DNA from: Armatimonadota bacterium
GTDB taxonomy: Bacteria; Armatimonadota; Fimbriimonadia; Fimbriimonadales; Fimbriimonadaceae
Assembly (NCBI GenBank): GCA_020438215.1
Contig: JAGQUX010000002.1
Span: forward strand, 96,976 to 160,975
DNA length: 64,000 bases
Direction of reading: 5' to 3'
Under the pieces are notes generated by a model. That model saw nothing but the letters and a program-made list of their open reading frames with translations. It had not been told where the DNA came from and did not search any database. Numbering within the stretch: position 1 is the stretch's first letter; each line of letters begins with the position of its first letter. The translations under genes were made by a program, and so were the position numbers. Positions 16,674 through 23,585 of the stretch are shown piece by piece.

Positions 16674-17591
16674 TTACTGTCGTCGATCTGGTCGGAAGAA
16701 GCAGACGTATCGGGAACCTGCGGTGCTCAGAGGAGCTGTATCACAATTGTCGTCCGTTGTTGCCCAATAGCTGAATCCCGTTGTAGTGATTCGAGCATAA
16801 GGGTCGGTTGCTGCTGTTTGGTGGACGCTAGGATCGATCGCGGTACCTGCTCGTTGGAACTTGGTAGAGCTATCAGTTCGAGCGATGATGACTCCGCCGC
16901 CACCACTTTGGCGACCGTCACCATATGTCCAAACCTTGGTGCCAAGGAGGAAGAACGCAGAGTGGTTCGCGCCGGTTGATGCTCCAGTTTGAGGGTGACC
17001 AGCCGGGTTGAAGACACACGGGCCGGTGCTATCACATCGCAGGGATGGGTTTGACATGGATCGTCCCGGGATGAACTGGTTGCCGCCGCCGGTCCAGAAC
17101 ATCGGTACGGTGGATTGCTGAACAACTGCCGTTGCAGAGTAGTTACTGAGCAGACCATTGAAGGTAATCCCAACAGGTGCAGCATAGGTACCGGAAGGAG
17201 TACCAATGAATCCAGCGGCAGATTGACCAGGTGCATTCATCATTTCCCAGTTTTTGATGTAGGGCTGAATTGCTTCTGCCCACGCTGACTTGATCTGACT
17301 TTGAATGACGGGATCTTCCCAGCCATCAAGGACTGCAGTTGCGGGAGCTGGATGCAATGTTGACCACCTGTGAGTGTTATCCGCTCGTACTGACCAGCCG
17401 TTTGGCATCAGGTCGTCGTAGTCCGCCATGTAAATCATGTTAGCGGTACCAACTTGCTTGAGATTTGAGATTCCCTGAGTCTTCTTGGCCGCAAGTTTGG
17501 CTTGAGCGAAAACAGGGAAAAGAATTGCCGCGAGGATTGCGATGATCGCAATAACGACAAGCAGTTCAATGAGTGTAAATGCTTTTTTCAT
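16674..17591 (-). CDS. prepilin-like protein, tandem copy C, 305 aa
   Basis: [13 protein letters not shown] with the LFPVFAQAK helix marks a prepilin. The globular domain has [24 protein letters not shown] at the DG-motif position, and the ending CFFRPDRRQ. It is a clear paralogue of the genes at 18187 and 19425, but the most diverged of the three (for example VRADNTHRW where they have RRSDNSHR). No lipoprotein gene follows: the terminator comes 26 bases after the stop. It may use the lipoprotein at 17904 in trans, or none. Confidence 0.85.
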   Translation of the reverse strand: MKKAFTLIELLVVIAIIAILAAILFPVFAQAKLAAKKTQGISNLKQVGTANMIYMADYDDLMPNGWSVRADNTHRWSTLHPAPATAVLDGWEDPVIQSQIKSAWAEAIQPYIKNWEMMNAPGQSAAGFIGTPSGTYAAPVGITFNGLLSNYSATAVVQQSTVPMFWTGGGNQFIPGRSMSNPSLRCDSTGPCVFNPAGHPQTGASTGANHSAFFLLGTKVWTYGDGRQSGGGGVIIARTDSSTKFQRAGTAIDPSVHQTAATDPYARITTTGFSYWATTDDNCDTAPLSTAGSRYVCFFRPDRRQ

Positions 17592-17800
17592 AATAGCTGT
17601 TTACGCCAGAAATGTAGTATTTCTGTGCGTAATCCTGTAAACACAATCAGGGAAATCAAGGTTAGATTTCCGATTGTAAAGGCTAATACGAGCCGAGGAG
17701 AGTGACACAATCCGGAATCTATGGGTCAAAAAGGGGGAACAAGTATTTACAAGGAGGTTCCATTTAAAAAAGAGGCCGAAAGGGGATGGTGTCGCAACTT
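17592..17800. other. intergenic region upstream of prepilin copy C
   Basis: No gene is visible between 17592 and 17903. A hairpin CAGAAAT (17607-17613) / ATTTCTG (17619-17625) lies 16 bases upstream of the prepilin ATG. The plus-strand 12-mer AGTATTTCTGTG (17616-17627), which overlaps the hairpin, recurs at 19168-19179 upstream of prepilin copy B and is a candidate shared leader or regulatory element. The remainder is AT-rich without recognisable signals up to the terminator at 17801. Confidence 0.5.
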
Positions 17801-17839
17801 AAAAAGTAGGACCTTCTCTTCAATTTTGAAGAGAAGGTC
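17801..17839 (-). terminator. terminator of prepilin B-lipoprotein module
   Basis: A perfect 12-bp stem GACCTTCTCTTC (17810-17821) / GAAGAGAAGGTC (17828-17839) with a 6-base loop is followed in the minus direction by CTACTTTTT. It lies about 65 bases after the lipoprotein stop. Confidence 0.88.
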
Positions 17840-17903
17840 GCTTGGTCAGTGGCTATGCCAAATTAGAAAGCGCGTCGTGACAAGAAAATTCTCTGCTTAC
17901 TAA

Positions 17904-18107
17904 TTAGGGGCCAGTTTGTACGCTGTCAGCGGAACCGCCACCTGCGCCGCCAACGCTGTCTGGGCTTTCGAGCCCTTCGACTTGGCTGGAGTCAACGGTG
18001 TCTTTGTTCATTTCGAGGGTTTCGGTTTTATCTCCACCGGAGCAACCTGCGATGAATACGGTGCCCAATGCGAGCAGCGCGCTGATGAGTAATAGAACGT
18101 TCTTCAT
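17904..18107 (-). CDS. small lipoprotein of prepilin module 4, 67 aa
   Basis: MKNVLLLISALLALGTVFIAGCSGG is a lipoprotein signal with lipobox IAGC. The mature 46 residues are acidic and rich in Ser, Gly and Thr with a GGAGGGS stretch, probably disordered. ATG 18107 is chosen because upstream in-frame starts would bury the signal. It is the only lipoprotein in the tandem prepilin array. The 79-base gap to the prepilin stop contains a 17-bp hairpin that may lower its expression relative to the prepilin. It belongs to the same composition class as the lipoproteins at 5772, 11661 and 12923. Confidence 0.78.
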   Translation of the reverse strand: MKNVLLLISALLALGTVFIAGCSGGDKTETLEMNKDTVDSSQVEGLESPDSVGGAGGGSADSVQTGP

Positions 18108-18130
18108 ATTTCTTATCCTGATAAAAGGAG

Positions 18131-18169
18131 ATGTCTCCGTGAGTAACTTTCGGTTACCCACAGAGACAT
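18131..18169 (-). promoter_or_regulatory. intercistronic RNA hairpin between prepilin B and lipoprotein
   Basis: The arms 18131-18147 and 18153-18169 form a 17-bp stem with a CGAAA loop. Both non-Watson-Crick positions are G-U pairs only in the minus-strand RNA and would be C-A mismatches in the opposite RNA. This points to a functional structure in the prepilin-lipoprotein mRNA. CUCCUUUUAU follows, so it may be a partial terminator that sets the ratio of the two products. Confidence 0.65.
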
Positions 18170-18186
18170 TTTGACAGATTTTTTGA

Positions 18187-19113
18187 TTATTGTCGTCGGT
18201 CTGGTCGGAAGAAGCAGACGTATCGGGATGCGCCAACGTTCAAAGGAGCGGTGTCGCAGTTGTCATCCGAGGTTGCCCAGTAGGAGAATCCGATACCATC
18301 GGTAGCAACCAATGCGTATGGGTCGGTAGCTGCGGTTTGGTGAACTGCAGGGTCTACAGCAGTCCCCATGCGCAGGAACTTGGTGGAGCTATCTGTTCGA
18401 GTAACAATGTTTCCACCGCCTCCAGCTGCGCTGTCGCGGTTGTCACCGTATGCCCAGACTTTTCCGCCCAGCGTAAAGAACGCGGAGTGGTTGTTAGCAG
18501 TGCCGCCTTGTGGGTGTCCGGATGGGTTGAACACACATGTTGCAACCGCGAGGTCACATCGCAGGGACGGGTTGGAGAAAGATCGGCCGTTAAGCTTCAG
18601 TTCACCGGTGCCGGTCCAGAACATCGGAACAGTGGATTGTTGAACAACCGCGGTTGCCGAATAGTTGCTGAGCAGGCCGTTGAAGGTGATACCAGTTTGA
18701 GCGGCGTAGGTTCCAGAAGGAGTACCTGCGAATGCGTTCAACGTTTGGCCAGGAGCGTTAAGAAGCTCCCAGTTCTTCATGTACGGTTGGATCGCTTCAG
18801 CCCATGCCGATTTGACTTGGCTTTGGATGATTGGATCTTCCCAGCCATCAAGAACTGCGGTGGACGGAGCCGGGTGGATGGTGTTCCATCGGTGGCTGTT
18901 GTCGCTTCGTCGAGACCAGCCGTTTGGCATCAGGTCATCGTAGTCCGCCATGTAGATGAGGTTGGAAGTACCGGTTTGCTTGGTATTCGAAATGCCTTGG
19001 GTTTTCTTTGCTGCAAGCTTGGCTTGAGCGAAAACAGGGAACAGGATTGCTGCGAGGATTGCGATGATCGCAATAACCACGAGCAGTTCGATCAATGTAA
19101 ATGCTTTTTTCAT
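18187..19113 (-). CDS. prepilin-like protein, tandem copy B (module 4), 308 aa
   Basis: It starts [13 protein letters not shown], continues with LFPVFAQAK and AAKKTQGISNTKQTG, and carries [12 protein letters not shown] and IVTRTDSSTKF, ending CFFRPDRRQ. Cys residues around the C-terminus (LRCDLAVATCVFN and NCDTAPL) suggest disulphides. It is very similar to copy A at 19425. It is followed by an RNA hairpin and then the lipoprotein gene, ending at the terminator at 17801. Probably processed by prepilin peptidase and displayed outside the inner membrane. Confidence 0.86.
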   Translation of the reverse strand: MKKAFTLIELLVVIAIIAILAAILFPVFAQAKLAAKKTQGISNTKQTGTSNLIYMADYDDLMPNGWSRRSDNSHRWNTIHPAPSTAVLDGWEDPIIQSQVKSAWAEAIQPYMKNWELLNAPGQTLNAFAGTPSGTYAAQTGITFNGLLSNYSATAVVQQSTVPMFWTGTGELKLNGRSFSNPSLRCDLAVATCVFNPSGHPQGGTANNHSAFFTLGGKVWAYGDNRDSAAGGGGNIVTRTDSSTKFLRMGTAVDPAVHQTAATDPYALVATDGIGFSYWATSDDNCDTAPLNVGASRYVCFFRPDRRQ

Positions 19114-19370
19114 GATTGCATCTTCTTGTTTCCGGTTGGAAGCGTGAGCTTCTCATACAGAGACAGGAGTATTTCTGTGATTGGCTAATGCCGAATTACA
19201 GTGCTATCACTATACGGGCCATTGGGACTTCATGCTGTTCCTAAAAAATTTGAAAAATTCGGGAACAAGAAATTAGAAGGAAGAGGGATCAGCAAAATGA
19301 GGAGAAAGACGGAGAGTGGGAAGCAGTTGCTTCTGGGTCTTTATGCCTGTTCCAGAGACACTTTGAAAAA
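19114..19370. other. intergenic region upstream of prepilin copy B
   Basis: Between 19114 and 19424 I see no gene. It holds the 12-mer AGTATTTCTGTG (19168-19179), shared with the leader of copy C, and the terminator of copy A at 19371-19399. No clear -10/-35 pair was found. Confidence 0.4.
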
Positions 19371-19399
19371 TGAAAAGCCCCAGGGAAATCCCTGGGGCT
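19371..19399 (-). terminator. terminator of tandem prepilin A
   Basis: A perfect 10-bp stem AGCCCCAGGG (19376-19385) / CCCTGGGGCT (19390-19399) with loop AAAT is followed in the minus direction by TTTCATTTTT. It sits 25 bases after the prepilin stop. Confidence 0.9.
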
Positions 19400-19424
19400 A
19401 GTGCTTATTCGACTCGATCGACGA

Positions 19425-20354
19425 TTATTGTCGTCGGTCTGGTCGGAAGAAGCAGACGTATCGGGATGCGCCAACGTTCAAAGGAGCGGTGTCGCAGTTG
19501 TCATCCGAGGTTGCCCAGTATGCAAAGCCGATACCGTCAGCGGTGACGTATGCATAAGGATCTTTGTCCGCGGTTTGGTGAGTTGCCGGTTGAATGGCGG
19601 TACCCATGCGCAGGAACTTGGTGGAGCTGTCACATCGAGTAACGATGTTTCCGCCGCCGCCAGCAGAGCTGTCTCGGTTGTCGCCGTATGCCCAAACTTT
19701 GTTTCCACCAAGGGTGTAGAACGCGGAGTGGTTGTTAGCAGCGCCGCCTTGTGGGTGACCGGATGGGTTGAACACACAAGTTGCAACGGAGAGGTCGCAT
19801 CGCAGAGCTGGGTTGGAGAAGGATCGACCATTCATCATGGTGTCACCGAAGCCGGTCCAGAACATCGGAACAGTGGATTGTTGAACAACCGCAGTTGCCG
19901 AGTAGTTGCTGAGGAGACCATTGAAGAGGATACCGACCTTAGCTGCGTAGGTTCCGGAAGGAGTTCCGAAGAAGCCGCTGAGGTTTTGACCAGGAGCGTT
20001 CATCATTTCCCAGTTCTTCATGTACGGTTGGATCGCTTCAGCCCAAGCTGCTTTGACTTGGCTTTGGATGATAGGATCTTCCCAACCATCGAGGACTGCG
20101 GTTGCCGGAGCCGGGTGGATGGTGTTGTAGCGGTGAGAGTTGTCACTGCGTCGGGACCAGCCGTTTGGCATCAGGTCATCGTAGTCCGCCATGTAGATGA
20201 GGTTAGCGGTACCAGTTTGCTTGGTATTCGAAATCCCTTGAGTCTTCTTTGCTGCAAGCTTAGCTTGAGCGAACACCGGGAACAGAATTGCAGCGAGGAT
20301 TGCGATGATCGCAATAACCACGAGCAGTTCGATCAATGTAAATGCTTTTTTCAT
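19425..20354 (-). CDS. prepilin-like protein, tandem copy A, 309 aa
   Basis: Nearly a twin of copy [46 protein letters not shown] (note Cys instead of Thr before DSS) and CFFRPDRRQ. The central region differs slightly (GFFGTPSGTYAAKVG). It has its own terminator 25 bases downstream and no lipoprotein partner. It is separated from nuoC by a 325-base region that contains hairpins downstream of nuoC. Presumed exported pilin-like subunit of unknown role. Confidence 0.86.
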   Translation of the reverse strand: MKKAFTLIELLVVIAIIAILAAILFPVFAQAKLAAKKTQGISNTKQTGTANLIYMADYDDLMPNGWSRRSDNSHRYNTIHPAPATAVLDGWEDPIIQSQVKAAWAEAIQPYMKNWEMMNAPGQNLSGFFGTPSGTYAAKVGILFNGLLSNYSATAVVQQSTVPMFWTGFGDTMMNGRSFSNPALRCDLSVATCVFNPSGHPQGGAANNHSAFYTLGGNKVWAYGDNRDSSAGGGGNIVTRCDSSTKFLRMGTAIQPATHQTADKDPYAYVTADGIGFAYWATSDDNCDTAPLNVGASRYVCFFRPDRRQ

Positions 20355-20679
20355 GATTGCTTGACCTTTGAATAATTTGAAAGCGAGATCACCTTCAAAT
20401 CCTGTTCAAGAAATTATTCGTTTTTTCCGGAACAGGACTTCTGAACCTGTGAGGTGCAAAAACTGTGCCGAAACGGGACGAATAACCTATTCTACAGGAT
20501 GGATTGTTGTCGGGCAAGTGATGTTCCGGCGAATATTCCACAAACCGAAAATTTGAACTGGGAGGCAGTTCAGTTAGACATCTTGAAATAGGCCTTTTGG
20601 CCTAACAAGTTGTAGATTTGAGCCTGACTCGCTAGTTCCCACTAACTTGGGAACCGAAAATTTGAGCCGAATTGCTCAC
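20355..20679. other. intergenic region between prepilin copy A and nuoC with hairpins and a 13-bp direct repeat
   Basis: No gene is visible. It contains CCTGTTC/GAACAGG arms (20401-20407 and 20430-20436), GAACTG/CAGTTC (20555-20571), the nuoC terminator (20589-20604) and GTTCCC/GGGAAC (20635-20654). ACCGAAAATTTGA occurs twice (20544-20556 and 20653-20665) and brackets the last three hairpins. This may be a relic of an insertion between nuoC and the prepilin array. Confidence 0.5.
20589..20604 (-). terminator. probable terminator after nuoC
   Basis: TAGGCC (20589-20594) pairs with GGCCTA (20599-20604) around a 4-base loop, followed in the minus direction by TTTCAAG. It lies about 75 bases after the nuoC stop and is the strongest of three hairpins there. 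It would end the nuoA-nuoC transcript. Confidence 0.5.
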
Positions 20680-21279
20680 TCAGCGTTTGCTGATCTCAGA
20701 AGAGCCAGTTTTTCCTTCGAAGGATTCGCCTGCATGGGGAACCTGAAGGTCTTCGATCGCCGGGCCGGTAGTGCGCTCGTGGAAAACAACGTCTTCTCCA
20801 CCCAGAGGAAACTCTTTGCGGAGCGGGTAGCCAACCCACGTATCCGGGAGGAGGAAGCGCATTCCTTTCGGTTCAGGATTGCCCTCAAAGGGAATACCGT
20901 AGAGGTCTTGGATTTCGCGCTCGGGATATTCGGCGCCGAGGAACATGTGCTTGATGGATGGGATGAATTCACCATCGTTCGCACTGACCTTAACAAAAAT
21001 CCGGCGATTGGAAGATGTTGAGTAGAGGTTGTAAACGACTTCAAAGCGACCAGGCAGGTCGCGCTCGTGGTTCCAGGTGCTGTAATCCACTCCCACACAT
21101 TCAACAAAGTAGTCGTAGTTGAGTTTCGGATTCTCTTTTAAATAGGAGATCACATCAACAACATCTTTTCGGTCGATGCAGATGAAAGTTTGCCCGCGGA
21201 ATTCTTTGACTTTGATGATCTTGGATTTGAAGCGATCTGAAATCGCTTTGACATCTGGGTTGGCGGTTTCGGTGGGCAT
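20680..21279 (-). CDS. nuoC: NADH-quinone oxidoreductase subunit C
   Basis: The 30-kDa subunit of the peripheral arm of complex I. The family motif EREIQDLYGIPFEGNPEPKG (the consensus is E-R-E-x-x-D-x-x-G-x-x-F-x-x-H/N-P) is near residue 120, followed by RFLLPDTWVGYPLRKEFPL (consensus R-x-L-x-P-x-x-W-x-G-x-P-L-R-K-D). At 199 residues it is a separate NuoC, not fused to NuoD. It starts two bases after the nuoA stop. nuoB, which normally lies between nuoA and nuoC, is absent here. The stop is followed by hairpins and then by prepilin genes instead of nuoD. Confidence 0.95.
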   Translation of the reverse strand: MPTETANPDVKAISDRFKSKIIKVKEFRGQTFICIDRKDVVDVISYLKENPKLNYDYFVECVGVDYSTWNHERDLPGRFEVVYNLYSTSSNRRIFVKVSANDGEFIPSIKHMFLGAEYPEREIQDLYGIPFEGNPEPKGMRFLLPDTWVGYPLRKEFPLGGEDVVFHERTTGPAIEDLQVPHAGESFEGKTGSSEISKR

Positions 21280-21281
21280 GA

Positions 21282-21743
21282 TTAGAGAGCCTCCGCAGTT
21301 GATTCGCCCGCAGCGTTGGAGGAACTCAGGATATTGCCGCTTGATTCCAGCTTTTCCGGAGCGAGGGATGTGGATTCATCCCAATCAATTGCTCCGACGC
21401 GCATGGCGTAAACATCTCCGAGAATCCAGAGAAGGAAATAAATACCAAGAGCAACGCCCGTGAACAGCTTGAATTCCGGGCTGGAGGTTTTGAAAACGGA
21501 GATCCAGCTCCATAGGAAGACAACTTCGACATCGAAGAGGACAAAAAGGATGGCGACGAGATAGAACTTGATCGGGAACCTGATGTTGGCTTCACCAGCG
21601 GGAGCAACGCCACATTCGTAAGGGGCTTGCTTGTAGCTAGTGATTCGCTTTGGGCCAAGAACCCAACTGAGGGTGACCATGGCGGTGCAGACAACTGCCG
21701 CCAAACCCATGAGCATCAGGATCGGGATGAACTCGCCGAACAT
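21282..21743 (-). CDS. nuoA: NADH-quinone oxidoreductase subunit A
   Basis: A three-helix membrane subunit of complex I at the junction of the two arms. The motif YKQAPYECGVAPAGEA contains the family Y-E-C-G loop, and FDVEVVFLW is the conserved acidic helix. The protein has 153 residues; the extra C-terminal tail of about 35 residues after the last helix is Ser/Glu/Ala rich and probably disordered. It is the first gene of the nuoA-nuoC unit. TAAGAT lies six bases before the ATG, with no ribosome binding site, so the transcript should be leaderless. It is divergent from trpD. Confidence 0.95.
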   Translation of the reverse strand: MFGEFIPILMLMGLAAVVCTAMVTLSWVLGPKRITSYKQAPYECGVAPAGEANIRFPIKFYLVAILFVLFDVEVVFLWSWISVFKTSSPEFKLFTGVALGIYFLLWILGDVYAMRVGAIDWDESTSLAPEKLESSGNILSSSNAAGESTAEAL

Positions 21744-21749
21744 GGTGTG

Positions 21750-21755
21750 ATCTTA
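21750..21755 (-). promoter_or_regulatory. putative -10 box (TAAGAT) of nuoA
   Basis: The minus-strand hexamer ends exactly six bases before the nuoA ATG at 21743. Confidence 0.45.
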
Positions 21756-21795
21756 CCACCGGGGTTTGGGGTCTGCTAGTAAACTTGAGACTGTT

Positions 21796-22800
21796 ATGAC
21801 CGTCGAGCAGGCACTGCGTAAAGTTTTGGATGGGGGAGATCTCACAAAAGAGGAGGCGAATCAAGCACTTTCTCACTTGATGATTGGGGAAACGCATCAC
21901 GGTTTGATTGGTGGATTTTTGGTGGCGATGGCCTCAAAGGGGGTGACAGGACAGGAGCTTGCTGGCTTTGCTGATTGTATGCGCCGCCATGCTGTTTCCT
22001 ACGATTTTGGCGTGGATGGTTTGGTTGACACTTGCGGGACTGGCGGCGGACGCGAGTCTTTTAATATGTCTTCTGCGGCGGCGATATTGGCGGCGGCTTG
22101 TGGAGCCAAGGTTGCTAAGCATGGAAATCGTGCGGTGACGAGCCATTGCGGAAGCGCAGACGTTTTGGAAGCGCTTGGCATCCCGCTAGAACTCAGTTTC
22201 GAAGAGCAAAAACGGCGACTGAACGAGTTTGGGCTGGCATTCTTGTTTGCTCCGCACCATCATCCGGCGGTACGGCATGTTGCTCCGGTTCGGAAAGCTT
22301 TGGGAGTCAGGACGTTCTTTAACTTGCTTGGCCCGCTTGCAAACCCGGCGGGAGCAAAACGAATGATGATCGGGGTTTTTGATGTTGCCGCAATGCGCCC
22401 GATGGCGGAGGCTCTTGCTGAGTTAGGGGCAGAGCACGCGTTCGTCGTTCACGGCACGGATGGAATGGATGAAATTTCTCCGTGCGTGGACACCTTATAT
22501 ATAGAGGTAAAGGATGGACAACTGAGCGAAGGTGGGTGGAAGCCCTCGGATTTTGGATTGAGCGACGTTGACTATTCTGCGCTTGAATCGGGGAGTACCG
22601 TGCAGGAAAACGCGGAAATCTTGAAGGAATCTGTTTCTAATGCCAGTAGCCGGCGGCTCGATGCGATTATCCCGAATGTGGCGGTGACCTTGATGCTGGC
22701 TGGTTTGGTGGATTCTCCTTTGGTGGGCGCGGAGATGGCCCGGCAGGCAGTTCAAGATGGGAAGGGTGCGGCCCTGATTTCCGCTTTGGCGGGCGAATGA
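21796..22800 (+). CDS. trpD: anthranilate phosphoribosyltransferase
   Basis: Transfers the phosphoribosyl group of PRPP to anthranilate, the second step of tryptophan synthesis. Motifs are the PRPP-binding DTCGTGGGRESFN, KHGNRAVTSHCGSADVLEALG, and the anthranilate-site segments FAPHHHPAVRHVAPVR and RTFFNLLGPLANP. ATG 21796 gives a 334-residue protein of normal size; an in-frame TTG at 21766 is possible but less likely. TAAACT lies ten bases upstream of the ATG. The stop overlaps the trpC start (ATGA), so trpD, trpC and trpF form one translationally coupled operon. No leader peptide or attenuator was seen. Confidence 0.96.
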   Translation: MTVEQALRKVLDGGDLTKEEANQALSHLMIGETHHGLIGGFLVAMASKGVTGQELAGFADCMRRHAVSYDFGVDGLVDTCGTGGGRESFNMSSAAAILAAACGAKVAKHGNRAVTSHCGSADVLEALGIPLELSFEEQKRRLNEFGLAFLFAPHHHPAVRHVAPVRKALGVRTFFNLLGPLANPAGAKRMMIGVFDVAAMRPMAEALAELGAEHAFVVHGTDGMDEISPCVDTLYIEVKDGQLSEGGWKPSDFGLSDVDYSALESGSTVQENAEILKESVSNASSRRLDAIIPNVAVTLMLAGLVDSPLVGAEMARQAVQDGKGAALISALAGE

Positions 22801-23585
22801 ACATCCTCGACAAGATCTTTGCTTATAAACGGGAAGTCGCTGACGCTAAAAAGTCGTCCGGAATTCTATGCGAACTGAAAGTCATGGCGCGAGACTGCTC
22901 ACCAACTCGCGGGTTTGCCAACGCCTTAGCTAAATCCGAGCACCGTCCCAGCCTGATTGCCGAGGTAAAAAAAGCGAGTCCGGTCAAGGGCATGATACGC
23001 GAGGATTTCGATCCGGAGGAGATTGCAAAGGCATATTGCGATGCGGGCGTTGATTGTTTGAGTGTTCTCACAGATGTCAAATTTTTTCAGGGTTCCGTCG
23101 AAAACTTAAAGATTTCACGCGAATCTAGCGGGTTGCCAGTGCTGCGGAAAGACTTTACCGTTGACGAATTGGATATCTACGAGGCGCGGGTGATGGGGGC
23201 GGACGCAATCCTCCTCATCGTTTATGGGTTGAGCGATCAACAGCTCAGTGAATACCGAGAGTTGGGAGAATCGCTGGGGATGGACGTGCTGGTCGAAGCG
23301 CATACCGAAGAAGAGGGCGAGCGAGCCTTGGCGACAGGCGCAAAACTGCTCGGATTCAACAATCGCGATTTGACGACCTTCGAGACCAGCCTTCATGTTG
23401 CCGAGCAGGTGATTCCGAAGTTTGCGGATCGGGCGCACGTTGTGAGCGAAAGCGCAATGAAGAGTTTTGAGGACATCGAGCGGGTTTCTAAGGCGGGAGC
23501 GCGGTCGGTTTTGATTGGGACAGCGTTCTGCAAAGCTCCCGATGTCGGGGCAAAAGTGCGCGAGGTAATGGGTTGGTCTTCGTAA
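22797..23585 (+). CDS. trpC: indole-3-glycerol phosphate synthase
   Basis: Closes the indole ring of the tryptophan precursor CdRP; a TIM-barrel enzyme. The catalytic and binding motifs are IAEVKKASPVKGMIR (catalytic Lys), VLTDVKFFQGS, VLRKDFTVDELDIYEAR, LGFNNRDLTTF (N-N-R-D) and VVSESAMKS. At 262 residues it is full length. It overlaps trpD by four bases and trpF by 13 bases. The order trpD-trpC-trpF is common in bacteria; trpE, trpG, trpB and trpA are not here. Confidence 0.96.
   Translation: MNILDKIFAYKREVADAKKSSGILCELKVMARDCSPTRGFANALAKSEHRPSLIAEVKKASPVKGMIREDFDPEEIAKAYCDAGVDCLSVLTDVKFFQGSVENLKISRESSGLPVLRKDFTVDELDIYEARVMGADAILLIVYGLSDQQLSEYRELGESLGMDVLVEAHTEEEGERALATGAKLLGFNNRDLTTFETSLHVAEQVIPKFADRAHVVSESAMKSFEDIERVSKAGARSVLIGTAFCKAPDVGAKVREVMGWSS

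Larger units (their letters stand above)
16674..20354 (-). repeat. tandem array of three prepilin paralogues
   Basis: Three genes of 305, 308 and 309 codons (16674-17591, 18187-19113 and 19425-20354) lie head to tail. Copies A (19425) and B (18187) share about 95 uninterrupted identical bases at their 3' ends and long conserved stretches elsewhere, indicating recent duplication or gene conversion. Copy C is older. Flanking regions differ: only copy B has a lipoprotein partner. Confidence 0.9.

Noticed and set aside
16674..20354. CRISPR-like repeats
   Set aside because: Repetition here is due to paralogous genes; no short regularly spaced repeats exist in the window.
18190..20375. Two long plus-strand open frames (about 330 codons each) opposite the tandem prepilins
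   Set aside because: They are mirror frames of highly similar prepilin genes, have no domain pattern and no start signals.
21744..21795. Tryptophan attenuator or leader peptide before trpD
   Set aside because: Only 52 bases to nuoA, no Trp-rich short frame and no competing hairpins.
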